A stretch of DNA of 64,000 bases, taken from contig NZ_FNBW01000001.1 of the NCBI RefSeq assembly GCF_900102465.1, positions 248,557-312,556 on the forward strand, written 5' to 3'. Under the pieces are notes generated by a model. The model did no database searches, had not been told where the DNA came from, and saw only the letters and a list, made by a program, of their open reading frames with translations. The position numbers and the translations under genes are program-made. Of the stretch, positions 8,723-19,663 are shown in pieces; the stretch's first letter is position 1; the number at the start of each line of letters is the position of its first letter. This DNA is from Thalassobaculum litoreum DSM 18839 (lineage in GTDB: Bacteria > Pseudomonadota > Alphaproteobacteria > Thalassobaculales > Thalassobaculaceae).

Positions 8723-10318
8723 ATGTCCATGCCCAGCCTGGCCGAGGAAGTGGACCGGCGCCGCACGTTTGCGATCATCTCGCATCCGGACGCCGGCAAG
8801 ACGACGCTGACCGAAAAGCTGCTGCTGTTCGGAGGCGCGATCCAGTTGGCCGGCGCGGTCAAGGCCCGCGGCGAGCGCCGGCGTGCGCGCTCGGACTGGA
8901 TGAAGGTCGAGCAGGAGCGCGGCATCTCGGTGGCGTCCTCGGTGATGACCTACGAATATCTGGGCCGGACCTTCAACCTGCTGGACACGCCGGGCCACGA
9001 GGATTTCTCCGAGGACACCTACCGGACCCTGACCGCCGTCGACAGCGCGGTCATGGTGATCGACGCCGCCAAGGGCATCGAGGCGCAGACCCGCAAGCTG
9101 TTCGAGGTCTGCCGCCTGCGCGACGTGCCGATCGTCACCTTCGTCAACAAGCTGGACCGCGAGGGCCGGGACCCGTTCGAGCTGCTGGACGAGGTCGAGC
9201 AGACCCTGGCCCTCGACGTCACCCCGGCGAGCTGGCCGATCGGCATGGGGCAGCGCTTCAAGGGCTGCTACGACCTGATCCACGACCGGCTGATCCTGGT
9301 GGAGCGCGGCAACAACGACCGCCCGGCCGAGGGCATCCAGTGCAACGGTCTGGACGATCCGAAGCTCGACGAGCTGCTGCCGGCCGATCTGGTGACCGAG
9401 CTGCGCGAACAGGTGGAGATGGCGCGCGGCCTGTGCCCGGAATTCGACCTGGAGGCGTTCCGACAGGGCACCATGACGCCGGTCTATTTCGGCAGCGCGC
9501 TGAACAATTTCGGCGTGCGCGAGCTGCTGGAGGGGGTGGCGGACTACGCGCCCTCGCCGCGCCCGCAGCCGGCGGTCGAGCGCTCGATCTCCCCGGCGGA
9601 GGACAAGGTCTCGGCCTTCGTCTTCAAGATCCAGGCGAACATGGACCCCAAGCATCGCGACCGCATCGCCTTCGTGCGGCTCAGCTCCGGCCATTTCAAG
9701 CGCGGCATGAAGCTGAAGCACGTGCGCAGCGGCAAGATGATGACCATGCACAACCCGGTGCTGTTCCTCGCCCGCGACCGCGAGGTGGCGGAGGAGGCCT
9801 GGCCGGGCGACATCATCGGCATCCCGAACCACGGCAACCTGCGGATCGGCGACACCCTGACCGAGGGCGAGGACCTGCACGTGAAGGGGATCCCCAGCTT
9901 CGCCCCGGAACTGCTGCAACGGGTCCGGCCGACGGATCCCATGAAAATGAAACACTTGTCGCGCGCCGTTGAGCAATTGGCTGAAGAAGGTGCCGCCAAG
10001 GCTTTCAAGACCCGCCTGGGCAGCCAGTGGATTGTCGGCGTGGTCGGCGCCCTGCAGTTCGAGGTGCTGGCCGACCGCATCCGCACCGAGTACGACGTGC
10101 CGGTGACCTTCGAGACCGCGGGTCTTCATACCGCGCGCTGGCTGGCGGCGGACGATCCGGCGGAGCTGAAGAAGTTCATCGACGCCCACCAGGGCGATCT
10201 GGCCGAGGACCATGACGGCGACCCGGTCTTCCTGGCCCGCAACGGCTGGCATCTGAACCACACGGCGGAGACCTGGCCGAAGCTGCGGCTGCTGGCCACC
10301 AAGGAGCCGGCGACCTGA
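8723..10318 (+). CDS. prfC: peptide chain release factor 3
   Basis: The product is 531 residues, the normal size for RF3, a translational GTPase that recycles release factors 1 and 2 from the ribosome. G-domain motifs are intact: G1 SHPDAGKTTLTEKLL, the switch region RGISVASSVMTYEY, G3 DTPGHEDFSEDT and G4 NKLDREGRDPFELLDE. The C-terminal region with IVGVVGALQFEVLADRI is characteristic of RF3 rather than EF-G. Two nearby ATGs (8723 and 8729) are possible; GAGCGG lies just upstream and I keep the first. It is a single gene, divergent from the cyclase gene and followed by malonyl-CoA decarboxylase after a 95-base gap. Confidence 0.96.
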   Translation: MSMPSLAEEVDRRRTFAIISHPDAGKTTLTEKLLLFGGAIQLAGAVKARGERRRARSDWMKVEQERGISVASSVMTYEYLGRTFNLLDTPGHEDFSEDTYRTLTAVDSAVMVIDAAKGIEAQTRKLFEVCRLRDVPIVTFVNKLDREGRDPFELLDEVEQTLALDVTPASWPIGMGQRFKGCYDLIHDRLILVERGNNDRPAEGIQCNGLDDPKLDELLPADLVTELREQVEMARGLCPEFDLEAFRQGTMTPVYFGSALNNFGVRELLEGVADYAPSPRPQPAVERSISPAEDKVSAFVFKIQANMDPKHRDRIAFVRLSSGHFKRGMKLKHVRSGKMMTMHNPVLFLARDREVAEEAWPGDIIGIPNHGNLRIGDTLTEGEDLHVKGIPSFAPELLQRVRPTDPMKMKHLSRAVEQLAEEGAAKAFKTRLGSQWIVGVVGALQFEVLADRIRTEYDVPVTFETAGLHTARWLAADDPAELKKFIDAHQGDLAEDHDGDPVFLARNGWHLNHTAETWPKLRLLATKEPAT

Positions 10319-10413
10319 GCGCTCCGGCGCACCGGATCGGGGCGTCATAAATTCGCATAGCGCCGCGGGTTAAGTGTGTTGTCGGGATTATGGGTTGGAG
10401 GCATGCTGCGGCC

Positions 10414-11847
10414 ATGAGCGACGCGACCGTTGAAAGTTTTCTCGACCGGACCCTGCGCAACCTCCGCGGTGCGTGGGAGGACATCTCCGTCTCCACCCGC
10501 CACTACTGGACCGGCGCGCCGCGCCCGGACCTGCCGACCGACGATCTTGAGAAGATCCGGGGCCAGATGTCGGACTGCCTGTCGGACAAGGGCGGCGAGG
10601 TCACGGCCCGGGTTCGGGCCGCCGATCTGGGCCGGTCCTATCTGTCCCTGAACCAGACCGGACGCCATCGCTTCCTGTCGCTGCTGGCGACCGAGTTCGG
10701 CGCCGACCACGTGGCGGTCGACACCGCCATCGCCAAGCTGCGCGAGGCCAAGGACGAGGAAGGCCGCCGACGGGCCGAACGGTCCCTGCGGACGGCGCTG
10801 GTTCCGCGCTGGCGCACCCTGCTGCGGCGCTTCACCGCCCTGCCGGAAGGGGTGAAGTTCCTGGTCGACCTGCGCGCCGAACTCATCCCCTTCGCCCGCG
10901 AGACACCGGAACTGGCCGATCTCGACGGCGACCTGAAGGATCTGCTGGCCGCCTGGTTCGACGTCGGGCTGCTGGAGATGAAGCGCATCACCTGGAGCGC
11001 GCCGGCCGCCCTGCTGGAGAAGCTGATCGCCTACGAGGCGGTGCACGCCATCCGCTCCTGGGAGGATCTGAAGAACCGCCTGGACAGCGACCGCCGCTGC
11101 TTCGCGTTCTTCCATCCCAACATGCCGGACGAGCCGCTGATCTTCGTCGAGGTCGCGCTGGTCAGCGGCATGTCGGACAACGTCCAGACCCTGCTCGACG
11201 AGGACGCGCCGTCCAGCGATCCGAGGAACGCCGACGCCGCGATCTTCTATTCGATCTCCAACGCCCAGCGCGGGCTGGCCGGGATCAGCTTCGGCAACTT
11301 CCTGATCAAGCGCGTCGTCGACGTGCTGAAGAACGAGATGCCGAACCTGAAGACCTTCGCCACCCTGTCGCCGATTCCGGGCTACCGCCGCTGGCTCAAT
11401 GCCCGGCTGGAGGAGGGCGAGGGGCTGTCGCTGACCGCATCCGAGCGCAAGGCCCTGGTCCAGGTGCTGGAGCCGGGCAAGGACGTGTCCGATCTCGACC
11501 TGATCAGGGCCGGCCTGGGCGTCGACGGCTGGTGGGACGACGAGGGACTGTCGGAGGCGCTGAAAGGCCCGCTGATGCGCGGTGCGGCACGCTACCTGAC
11601 GACGGAGAAGCGGCGGAGCGGCAGCGGCGCCGGCGACCCGGTGGCGCATTTCCACCTGTCGAACGGCGCGCGCATGGAACGGCTGAACTGGCTGGGCGAC
11701 CGCTCGGCCAACGGCTTCCGCCAGTCCTGCGGCATGATGATCAACTACCTCTACCGACTGGCCGATATCGACGACAACCACGAGGCCTATACCGATGACG
11801 GGCGCATCGCCCAGTCCTCGCAGATCCGCAGCCTGTCCAAGGGCTGA
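10414..11847 (+). CDS. malonyl-CoA decarboxylase
   Basis: The protein is 477 residues and resembles the malonyl-CoA decarboxylase family along its length: an N-terminal helical domain and a C-terminal GNAT-like acyltransferase domain. Visible landmarks are FFHPNMPDEPLIFVEVAL, FYSISNAQRGLAGISFGNFL and FATLSPIPGYRRWL, which carry the family's conserved Ser and His. It decarboxylates malonyl-CoA to acetyl-CoA. I use the ATG at 10414 (MSDATVESF), which has GGAGG about 12 bases upstream; an ATG at 10390 would add 8 residues. No partner genes such as malonyl-CoA synthetase are adjacent, although an acyl-CoA synthetase lies 8 kb upstream. Confidence 0.92.
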   Translation: MSDATVESFLDRTLRNLRGAWEDISVSTRHYWTGAPRPDLPTDDLEKIRGQMSDCLSDKGGEVTARVRAADLGRSYLSLNQTGRHRFLSLLATEFGADHVAVDTAIAKLREAKDEEGRRRAERSLRTALVPRWRTLLRRFTALPEGVKFLVDLRAELIPFARETPELADLDGDLKDLLAAWFDVGLLEMKRITWSAPAALLEKLIAYEAVHAIRSWEDLKNRLDSDRRCFAFFHPNMPDEPLIFVEVALVSGMSDNVQTLLDEDAPSSDPRNADAAIFYSISNAQRGLAGISFGNFLIKRVVDVLKNEMPNLKTFATLSPIPGYRRWLNARLEEGEGLSLTASERKALVQVLEPGKDVSDLDLIRAGLGVDGWWDDEGLSEALKGPLMRGAARYLTTEKRRSGSGAGDPVAHFHLSNGARMERLNWLGDRSANGFRQSCGMMINYLYRLADIDDNHEAYTDDGRIAQSSQIRSLSKG

Positions 11848-11898
11848 TTTCCGCCCAGGGGCCGATCTGCGCCCACGGACCGGCGCCCCCGGCGGCGG

Positions 11899-12354
11899 GT
11901 GGGCGCGGTGAGGGACCTGTCTGGCCAGTGTCTGTGCGGAGCGGTCCGCTATCTGGTCGCCGATGGTTTTTCCTACGCCGCCAACTGCCACTGCGGCGAT
12001 TGCCGGCGGGCGACAGGTTCGGCCTTCAAGCCCTTCGCCGGGATCGAGCGCGAGCGGTTGCGCCTGGTCGGCGGCACGGCGATGGTCATGGTCTACGGCG
12101 ATACCGACGGTGCGGGACAGGCGGGCGACGTCCACTGCCGGACCTGCGGCTCCCTGTTGTTTTCGATCGTGCGCGACGGCGCCTGGGTGCATGTCGCCAT
12201 GGGCACGCTGACCGACGCGCCCTCGATCCGTCCGGACAGGCACATCTTCGTCGCCTCCAAGGCGCCCTGGTACGCCATCACCGACGATCTGCCCCGATAT
12301 CGCGGCCATGCGGTCGCCGGCGGCCCGGACATGCCGGCCGAACAGGGCGGCTAG
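11899..12354 (+). CDS. GFA-family (glutathione-dependent formaldehyde-activating enzyme-like) zinc protein
   Basis: The 151-residue protein has the complete cysteine pattern of the GFA/CENP-V fold: C-L-C in GQCLCGAVRY, C-H-C-x2-C in ANCHCGDCRRATGSAF, and C-x2-C in DVHCRTCGSLLFS. These bind structural and catalytic zinc. The family name comes from an enzyme that joins glutathione and formaldehyde, but most members have unknown substrates. The start is a GTG at 11899; a second GTG at 11908 (giving RDLSGQCLCG after the initiator) is about equally good. It follows the malonyl-CoA decarboxylase gene after 51 bases in the same direction, possibly co-transcribed. Confidence 0.87.
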   Translation: MGAVRDLSGQCLCGAVRYLVADGFSYAANCHCGDCRRATGSAFKPFAGIERERLRLVGGTAMVMVYGDTDGAGQAGDVHCRTCGSLLFSIVRDGAWVHVAMGTLTDAPSIRPDRHIFVASKAPWYAITDDLPRYRGHAVAGGPDMPAEQGG

Positions 12355-12379
12355 GCGCGCGGCGGTTACCCGGGCACGG

Positions 12380-12406
12380 TTGACGCCGCCCCCGCCGTCA
12401 TATAGC
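12380..12406 (+). promoter_or_regulatory. probable sigma-70 promoter of tRNA-Leu
   Basis: A -35-like TTGACG (12380-12385) and a -10-like TATAGC (12401-12406) stand 15 bases apart, slightly short. The -10 lies about 35 bases before the tRNA gene at 12442. Confidence 0.45.
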
Positions 12407-12441
12407 AGTGCGCGTCCCCAATGTGGGCGCGTTTGCCCGGC

Positions 12442-12526
12442 GCGGGTGTGGTGGAATTGGTAGACACGCTGGATTTAGGTTCCAGTGGCGCAAGCCATGG
12501 GGGTTCAAGTCCCTCCACCCGCACCA
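12442..12526 (+). tRNA. tRNA-Leu (anticodon TAG)
   Basis: A class II tRNA with a perfect 7-bp acceptor stem, GCGGGTG (12442-12448) with CACCCGC (12516-12522), discriminator A at 12523 and an encoded CCA at 12524-12526. The anticodon stem CTGGA/TCCAG holds the loop TTTAGGT, giving anticodon TAG. A short variable arm precedes the T-arm GGGGGTTCAAGTCCCTC. It sits between the GFA gene and trigger factor. Confidence 0.96.
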
Positions 12527-12611
12527 TGCGGCCAGGACGCGCGGCCCGGCGGGGAAGAGACACACTGGCCCACGCCACGAAAATGGCCCTGTTCGAGCGG
12601 GATTTTTCCTT

Positions 12612-14192
12612 ATGCAAGTGAACGAAACCCTCAACGAGGGACTGACGCGCGAATTCACCATCACCATTCCGGCCGCGGACCTGGACGCCGAGCTGAACGG
12701 CCGTCTGGTCGAGCTCGCGCCGCAGGTGAACATGCCCGGCTTCCGTCCGGGCAAGGTGCCGCCGGCACTGCTGCGTCAGCGCTACGGCGACTCGCTGCTC
12801 GGCGAGGTGATCGAGAAGTCGGTCAACGAGAGCTCCCAGCGCGCCCTGGACGAGCGTGACCTGCGTCCGGCCTCCCAGCCGAACGTGGAGATCACCTCCT
12901 ACGAGAAGGGCAAGGACCTGGAGTACAAGCTCTCGGTCGAGCTGATGCCGGAGATCGAGACCGTCGATTTCTCCACCCTGGAGCTGGAGCGGGTGGTCGC
13001 CGAGCCGAGCGACGACGACATCAACGACGCGCTGAAGCGCATGTCCGAGGGTCAGAAGGAGTCGGCGCCGATCGAGGAGGCCCGCCCGGCCGCCAATGGC
13101 GACGTCGTGGTCATCGACTTCGTCGGCAAGATCGACGGCGAGCCGTTCGACGGCGGTGCCGCCCAGGACCACCACCTGGAACTCGGCTCCAACACCTTCA
13201 TTCCGGGCTTCGAGGAGCAGCTCGTCGGCGCGAATGCCGGCGACGAGAAGGCGGTCACCGTCAGCTTCCCGGAGGACTACCAGGCCTCGCACCTGGCCGG
13301 TAAGGAAGCCGTGTTCGACGTCACGCTTAAGGAGATCCGCGAGCCGAAGCCGGTCGAAATCGACGACGCCTTCGCCCAGCGCTTTGGTCTGGACTCGCTG
13401 GACGCCCTGAAAGAGGCGATCGGCGAGCAGATGAAGGGCGAGTACCTGACCGCCACGCGCACCCGCATGAAGCGTCAGCTCCTCGACATCCTGGCCGATA
13501 AGCACTCCTTCGAGGTGCCGCCGAAGATGGTCGAGGAGGAGTACAAGGGCATCGTCCACCAGGTCGTCCACCATTCCGAGGGCGAAGCGGGCCATGATCA
13601 CGATCACGATCATGACCACGACCATGATCACGACCACGACCATGATCATGACCACGGGCATGACCACGATCACGCGCATGATCACGACGCCGGCCACGAC
13701 GCCGACGAGAAGAAGCTCAGCGAGGAGGACCGCGCCGAGTACCGCGGCATCGCCGAGCGCCGCGTGCGCCTGGGCCTGCTGCTCTCCGAGGTCGGCCGCC
13801 AGAACAACATCCAGGTGACCGACGAGGAAGTCTCCCGCGCGATCCAGGAGCAGGCCGCCCGATTCCCGGGGCAGGAGCGGTTCGTCTTCGACTACTACCA
13901 GAAGAACCCGCAGGCCCTGGCCCAGGTCCGCGCCCCGCTGTTCGAGGACAAGGTCGTCGACTTCGTGGTCGAGATGGCCAAGGTCACCGACAAGACCGTG
14001 ACCGCCGAGGAACTGTTCCGCGATCCGGACGCCGAGGACGAGGCCGCGGAGAAGGCGGACGACGCCGAGAAGAAGCCGGCGAAGAAGAAGGCCGCGGCCA
14101 AGCCGAAGGCCGCTTCCTCGAAGGCCAAGACGGCGTCGAAGTCGAAGAAGAAGGCGGACGATTCCGACGCCGAGGCGGATTCCGACGCCTGA
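12612..14192 (+). CDS. tig: trigger factor with an extra His/Asp-rich tract and a Lys/Ala-rich tail
   Basis: Trigger factor is the ribosome-bound chaperone and prolyl isomerase. The N-terminal domain carries the ribosome-docking region (MPGFRPGKVPPALLRQRYG, a good match to the GFRxGKxP signature), followed by the FKBP domain (DVVVIDFVGKIDGEPFDGG) and the C-terminal cradle. The protein is 526 residues against about 430 for E. coli. The surplus is in two places: residues about 328-365 (bases 13593-13706) are an alternating His-Asp tract with 17 histidines, and the last 50 or so residues are rich in Lys, Ala, Ser and Asp. The ATG at 12612 (MQVNETLNEGL) matches family starts, although no strong ribosome binding site precedes it. 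clpP, clpX and lon follow. Confidence 0.95.
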   Translation: MQVNETLNEGLTREFTITIPAADLDAELNGRLVELAPQVNMPGFRPGKVPPALLRQRYGDSLLGEVIEKSVNESSQRALDERDLRPASQPNVEITSYEKGKDLEYKLSVELMPEIETVDFSTLELERVVAEPSDDDINDALKRMSEGQKESAPIEEARPAANGDVVVIDFVGKIDGEPFDGGAAQDHHLELGSNTFIPGFEEQLVGANAGDEKAVTVSFPEDYQASHLAGKEAVFDVTLKEIREPKPVEIDDAFAQRFGLDSLDALKEAIGEQMKGEYLTATRTRMKRQLLDILADKHSFEVPPKMVEEEYKGIVHQVVHHSEGEAGHDHDHDHDHDHDHDHDHDHDHGHDHDHAHDHDAGHDADEKKLSEEDRAEYRGIAERRVRLGLLLSEVGRQNNIQVTDEEVSRAIQEQAARFPGQERFVFDYYQKNPQALAQVRAPLFEDKVVDFVVEMAKVTDKTVTAEELFRDPDAEDEAAEKADDAEKKPAKKKAAAKPKAASSKAKTASKSKKKADDSDAEADSDA

Positions 14193-14314
14193 GTGGAGAG
14201 CGCCGGCAACCGACGCACTGGTGCCGGCGCTTCCGACGACCCATATTAGCGGGGCGTGATAGTTAAAGGGGCTGGGCAAGAGCCCGCGACCAACCGGACG
14301 AAGGAAGAGGCACT

Positions 14315-14950
14315 ATGGCCAACCCGGCCGAAATCTACATGAACTCCCTGGTGCCGATGGTGGTCGAACAGACCAACCGCGGCGAGCGCGCGTACGATAT
14401 CTACTCGCGCCTGCTCAAGGAGCGGATCATCTTCGTGATGGGCCCGGTGAACGATGCGGTCGCCAGCGTGGTCTGCGCCCAGCTGCTGTTCCTGGAGGCG
14501 GAGAACCCGACGAAGGACATCTCCATGTACATTAACTCGCCGGGCGGCGTGGTGACCTCCGGCCTGGCGATGTACGACACCATGGAGTACATCCGTCCCG
14601 ACGTGTCCACGGTCTGCATCGGCCAGGCGGCCTCCATGGGCTCGCTGCTGCTGACCGCCGGTGCGACGGGCAAGCGCTACGCGCTGCCGAACGCCCGGAT
14701 CATGGTCCATCAGCCGTCCGGCGGCTTCCAGGGTCAGGCGACGGATATCGAGATCCACGCCCGCGAGATCCTGTCGGTGCGTTCGCGTCTGAACGAGATC
14801 TACGTGAAGCACACGGGCCAGAAACTGGACGATATCGAGAAGGCCATGGAGCGTGACAACTTCATGACCCCGGAGGCCGCGAAGGGCTTTGGCATCATCG
14901 ACGAGGTGATCGAGAAGCGCGCGAGTCCCGTGGAAGACGGCGCGGACTGA
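14315..14950 (+). CDS. clpP: ATP-dependent Clp protease proteolytic subunit
   Basis: The 211-residue serine peptidase forms the tetradecameric chamber of the Clp protease and works here with ClpX encoded next door. The catalytic triad is readable: Ser107 in [11 protein letters not shown], His132 in [15 protein letters not shown] and Asp181 in [24 protein letters not shown] stretch precedes the ATG. It lies 122 bases after tig and 164 bases before clpX, the common proteobacterial order. There are no unusual insertions. Confidence 0.97.
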   Translation: MANPAEIYMNSLVPMVVEQTNRGERAYDIYSRLLKERIIFVMGPVNDAVASVVCAQLLFLEAENPTKDISMYINSPGGVVTSGLAMYDTMEYIRPDVSTVCIGQAASMGSLLLTAGATGKRYALPNARIMVHQPSGGFQGQATDIEIHAREILSVRSRLNEIYVKHTGQKLDDIEKAMERDNFMTPEAAKGFGIIDEVIEKRASPVEDGAD

Positions 14951-15114
14951 CGGGTCCCGTTTGTCCTTCCGATCCGAAAAGTCGAATCCGGTTTCTCGCG
15001 GTATACCGTCGGTAAAGGGTTTTTTACTGATGGCGTGGGATATTTCGCATTGTGACTATGCGGGCCGGGTGGCTAACATAGAACCGATGGAACAGGTAAA
15101 CAGGGCCGAGAACC

Positions 15115-16392
<1,278 letters not shown>

Positions 16393-16521
16393 CCGAGAAG
16401 CCTTGATCCTCGGGGGTCCGCGCGCCACCTAATGTCCTCGTGCGCAGGGTTCATCCCCCGCCCTGTGTGACGCCAACGCATTTTCGTCACGGGGGAGGCG
16501 CTTATATCGAGGCCAATTGAC

Positions 16522-18936
16522 GTGACCGCAGGAAACGAGGTCTATCCCGTCCTCCCGCTTCGGGACATCGTGGTGTTCCCGCACATGATCGTGCCGCTCT
16601 TCGTGGGGCGCGACAAGTCGGTGCGGGCCCTCGAGGACGTCATGCAGGACGACAAGAAGATCCTGCTCGTAACTCAGCGCAATGCCGCTGACGACGATCC
16701 CGCACCGGGCGACATCTACGACATCGGCACCATCGGGACGGTGTTGCAGCTGCTGAAACTGCCGGACGGCACCGTGAAGGTGCTGGTCGAGGGCGGTCAG
16801 CGCGCAAAGATCCACCGCTACACCTCCACCGTCGCCTTCTTCGAGGCCGAGGCGGAGACGATCGAAGAGGATGCCGGCGACGAACAGGAAGTCGAAGCCC
16901 TGTCCCGCGCGGTGGTCGGTCAGTTCGAGCAGTACATCAAGCTGAACAAGAAGATCCCGCCGGAAGTACTTGTTTCCGTTAACCAGATCGAGGAGCCGGC
17001 GAAGCTCGCCGATACGGTCGCCTCGCATCTGGCGCTGAAGATCTCGGACAAGCAGGAGCTGCTGGAAAGCGCCGGCGTGATGGACCGGCTGGAGCGGGTC
17101 TACGGCTTCATGGAAGGCGAGATCGGCGTTCTCCAGGTGGAGAAGCGCATCCGCACCCGCGTGAAGCGGCAGATGGAGAAGACCCAGCGCGAGTACTATC
17201 TGAATGAGCAGATGAAGGCCATTCAGAAGGAGCTGGGCGAGACCGACGACGGCCGCGACGACCTGGCCGAGCTGGAAGAGCAGATCCACAAGACGAAGCT
17301 CTCCAAGGAGGCCAAGGACAAGGCGCTGCAGGAGTTCAAGAAGCTCCGCAACATGAGCCCGATGTCCGCCGAGGCGACGGTGGTGCGCAACTACCTCGAC
17401 TGGCTGGTCAACATCCCCTGGAAGAAGCGCTCCAAGGTGAAGAAGGACATCTCCCACGCCGAGGTCGTGCTCGATGCCGACCATTACGGCCTGGAGAAGG
17501 TCAAGGAACGAATCCTGGAGTATCTCGCCGTGCAGGCCCGGGTCGGCAAGGTGAAGGGCCCGATCCTGTGTCTGGTCGGCCCGCCGGGCGTCGGCAAGAC
17601 CTCGCTCGGCAAGTCGATCGCCAAGGCGACCGGCCGCAACTTCGTGCGCATGTCGCTCGGCGGCGTGCGGGACGAGGCGGAGATCCGCGGCCACCGGCGC
17701 ACCTACATAGGGGCGCTGCCGGGCAAGGTCATCCAGGGCATGAAGAAGGCCAAGACCTCGAACCCGCTGTTCCTGCTCGACGAGATCGACAAGCTCGGCC
17801 AGGACTACCGGGGCGATCCGTCCTCGGCCCTGCTCGAGGTGCTCGATCCGGAGCAGAACAACAGCTTCCAGGACCACTATCTGGAGGTCGATTACGACCT
17901 GTCGGACGTGATGTTCGTGACCACGGCGAACACGCTGCGGATGCCGCAGCCGCTGCTCGACCGCATGGAGGTCATCCGGCTCTCGGGCTACACCGAGGAC
18001 GAGAAGGTCCAGATCGCCCGCCGCCACCTGATCGAGAAGCAGATCGCCGATCACGGCCTGCGCAAGGGTGAGTGGACGATCTCCGACGAGGCCCTGTACG
18101 ACCTGATCCGCTACTACACCCGCGAGGCGGGCGTGCGGAACCTGGAGCGCGAGCTGGCCAACCTGGCCCGCAAGGCGGTCAAGGAGATCGTGCAGAACGG
18201 CAAGAAGCGGGTCGCCGTCACGCCGAAGAACCTGGACAAGTACGCCGGTGTGCGCCGCTACCGCTATGGCGAGGTCGAGGAGACCGACCTGGTGGGCGTC
18301 ACCACAGGTCTGGCCTGGACCGAGGTCGGCGGCGAGCTGCTGTCGATCGAGGCGCTGACCCTCCCGGGTAAGGGCAAGGTCACGTCAACGGGCAAGCTCG
18401 GCGATGTGATGAAGGAGTCGGTCCAGGCGGCCGAGTCGTTCGTGAAATCGCGCTCGCTGACCTTCGGAATCCAGCCCAAGGTCATCGAATCCCGCGACAT
18501 CCACGTGCACGTTCCGGAAGGGGCGACCCCCAAGGACGGTCCGTCGGCCGGCGTGGCCATGGTCACCTCCATCGTTTCGGTGCTGACCGGCATTCCGGTG
18601 CGCCGCGACGTGGCGATGACCGGCGAGATCACGCTGCGCGGTCGGGTGCTGCCGATCGGCGGGTTGAAGGAGAAGCTTCTGGCCGCCCTGCGCGGTGGTC
18701 TGAAGACCGTCCTGATCCCGCGCGACAACGAGAAGGACCTCGCGGAGATTCCGGATAACGTCAAGAAGGGTATGAAGATTATCCCCGTGGGGACGGTCGA
18801 CGAGGTGATCGGGCACGCCCTGACTTCGCAGCCGGTTCCGATCGACCCGGCGACCTTGGATCCGGACAAGGCGGGCATCGAAAGCCTGTCCAAACCGGCC
18901 AAGCCCGAAGGGGTCGAAGGTGTGGTAACGCACTGA
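16522..18936 (+). CDS. lon: ATP-dependent endopeptidase Lon
   Basis: Lon is the soluble AAA+ serine protease that removes damaged and regulatory proteins. The 804-residue product has the N-terminal substrate domain ([20 protein letters not shown]), a coiled-coil region, the AAA+ domain with Walker [16 protein letters not shown] near residue 356 and Walker [13 protein letters not shown], and the protease domain. The catalytic dyad is Ser675 in [12 protein letters not shown] and Lys716 in [11 protein letters not shown]. The start is a GTG at 16522 ([11 protein letters not shown]), matching the family N-terminus. A GTGACG/CGTCAC inverted repeat lies at 16467-16490 just upstream and may be regulatory. 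It lies 129 bases after clpX. Confidence 0.97.
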   Translation: MTAGNEVYPVLPLRDIVVFPHMIVPLFVGRDKSVRALEDVMQDDKKILLVTQRNAADDDPAPGDIYDIGTIGTVLQLLKLPDGTVKVLVEGGQRAKIHRYTSTVAFFEAEAETIEEDAGDEQEVEALSRAVVGQFEQYIKLNKKIPPEVLVSVNQIEEPAKLADTVASHLALKISDKQELLESAGVMDRLERVYGFMEGEIGVLQVEKRIRTRVKRQMEKTQREYYLNEQMKAIQKELGETDDGRDDLAELEEQIHKTKLSKEAKDKALQEFKKLRNMSPMSAEATVVRNYLDWLVNIPWKKRSKVKKDISHAEVVLDADHYGLEKVKERILEYLAVQARVGKVKGPILCLVGPPGVGKTSLGKSIAKATGRNFVRMSLGGVRDEAEIRGHRRTYIGALPGKVIQGMKKAKTSNPLFLLDEIDKLGQDYRGDPSSALLEVLDPEQNNSFQDHYLEVDYDLSDVMFVTTANTLRMPQPLLDRMEVIRLSGYTEDEKVQIARRHLIEKQIADHGLRKGEWTISDEALYDLIRYYTREAGVRNLERELANLARKAVKEIVQNGKKRVAVTPKNLDKYAGVRRYRYGEVEETDLVGVTTGLAWTEVGGELLSIEALTLPGKGKVTSTGKLGDVMKESVQAAESFVKSRSLTFGIQPKVIESRDIHVHVPEGATPKDGPSAGVAMVTSIVSVLTGIPVRRDVAMTGEITLRGRVLPIGGLKEKLLAALRGGLKTVLIPRDNEKDLAEIPDNVKKGMKIIPVGTVDEVIGHALTSQPVPIDPATLDPDKAGIESLSKPAKPEGVEGVVTH

Positions 18937-18963
18937 CATCCTTTCACTTCCCTATATGCTTCT

Positions 18964-18998
18964 CCGGCCGCTCACTCAGTGCAGCGGCCGGTTGCATT
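18964..18998 (+). terminator. possible terminator hairpin after lon
   Basis: CCGGCCGC (18964-18971) pairs with GCGGCCGG (18984-18991), with a small inner CACT/AGTG pairing. It sits 28 bases after the lon stop. Only a weak T-rich run (TTGCATT) follows, so intrinsic termination is uncertain. Confidence 0.4.
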
Positions 18999-19077
18999 CA
19001 GGGGGCGAAGTGATGATCTTGCTTTGAAGTCAAGCTCGAAAACCGCAGAAAACCTTGAATTCTGGTCCTCACGAACG

Positions 19078-19106
19078 TTGACGGACACAGAATGAGCGGC
19101 ATAGAG
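19078..19106 (+). promoter_or_regulatory. probable hup promoter
   Basis: TTGACG (19078-19083) is followed after 17 bases by ATAGAG (19101-19106), about 70 bases before the GTG start of the HU gene. The 239-base lon-hup gap and the hairpin after lon support separate transcription of hup. Confidence 0.4.
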
Positions 19107-19175
19107 TCTGGGCCGCTAACGTCGCCCAGACGACGCCATTTATGATTTACCCAGCCACATTGGGGGGCTCCTAAA

Positions 19176-19448
19176 GTGAACAAGAATGATCTCATTGCTC
19201 AGGTCGCCGAGGCGGCCGATCTCTCCAAGTCCGACGCGGCCAAGGCTGTTGACGCAGTGTTCGACTCCATCACTGGCGTTCTGAAGTCCGGCGGGGATGT
19301 CCGTCTTGTCGGGTTTGGTACTTTCTCCGTGGCGGCCCGTGCCGCCAGCGAGGGCCGCAACCCGCGCACCGGTGAAAAGATCAGCATCCCGGCTTCCAAG
19401 CTGCCCAAGTTCAAGCCGGGCAAGGGTCTGAAGGACGCCGTCAACTAA
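19176..19448 (+). CDS. hupB: DNA-binding protein HU
   Basis: The 90-residue protein is a standard HU-type nucleoid protein that bends DNA non-specifically. It has the N-terminal helical dimerisation part ([20 protein letters not shown]), the conserved VGFGTFSV strand and the DNA-clamping beta arm [20 protein letters not shown]. The start is GTG, with GGGGGG about 10 bases upstream. Its position after lon is usual in proteobacteria. A strong terminator follows, so it is probably monocistronic. Confidence 0.97.
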   Translation: MNKNDLIAQVAEAADLSKSDAAKAVDAVFDSITGVLKSGGDVRLVGFGTFSVAARAASEGRNPRTGEKISIPASKLPKFKPGKGLKDAVN

Positions 19449-19470
19449 CGCGGTTTCCTGGAGTACTAAG

Positions 19471-19505
19471 CGCCAGCCTTCCCTGGAAGGCTGGCGTTTT
19501 CTTTT
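19471..19505 (+). terminator. rho-independent terminator of hup
   Basis: A perfect 12-bp inverted repeat, CGCCAGCCTTCC (19471-19482) and GGAAGGCTGGCG (19485-19496), is followed by TTTTCTTTT, 22 bases after the hup stop codon. Confidence 0.93.
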
Positions 19506-19560
19506 CCGGCTCGCCCCCGAGCTGTGCCAAAGTCGGGGCGAAGTCGGATCATCTCTTTGG

Positions 19561-19636
19561 GGGCGGTTAGCTCAGCTGGGAGAGCGAGCGGTTTACACCC
19601 GCTAGGTCGGCGGTTCGAACCCGTCACCGCCCACCA
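19561..19636 (+). tRNA. tRNA-Val (anticodon TAC)
   Basis: Acceptor stem GGGCGGT (19561-19567) pairs with ACCGCCC (19626-19632); discriminator A at 19633 and CCA at 19634-19636. The anticodon stem AGCGG/CCGCT holds the loop TTTACAC, giving TAC. The D-loop TAGCTCAGCTGGGAGAGC and T-arm GGTTCGAACC are standard. Confidence 0.97.
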
Positions 19637-19663
19637 TCCATCCGGACAGTTTCGGGATCTTGA

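Noticed and set aside
13593-13706. His-Asp tract treated as a simple DNA microsatellite artefact
   Set aside because: Synonymous codons alternate irregularly (CAT/CAC, GAT/GAC) and the frame continues correctly into conserved trigger factor sequence, so it is a real coding tract.
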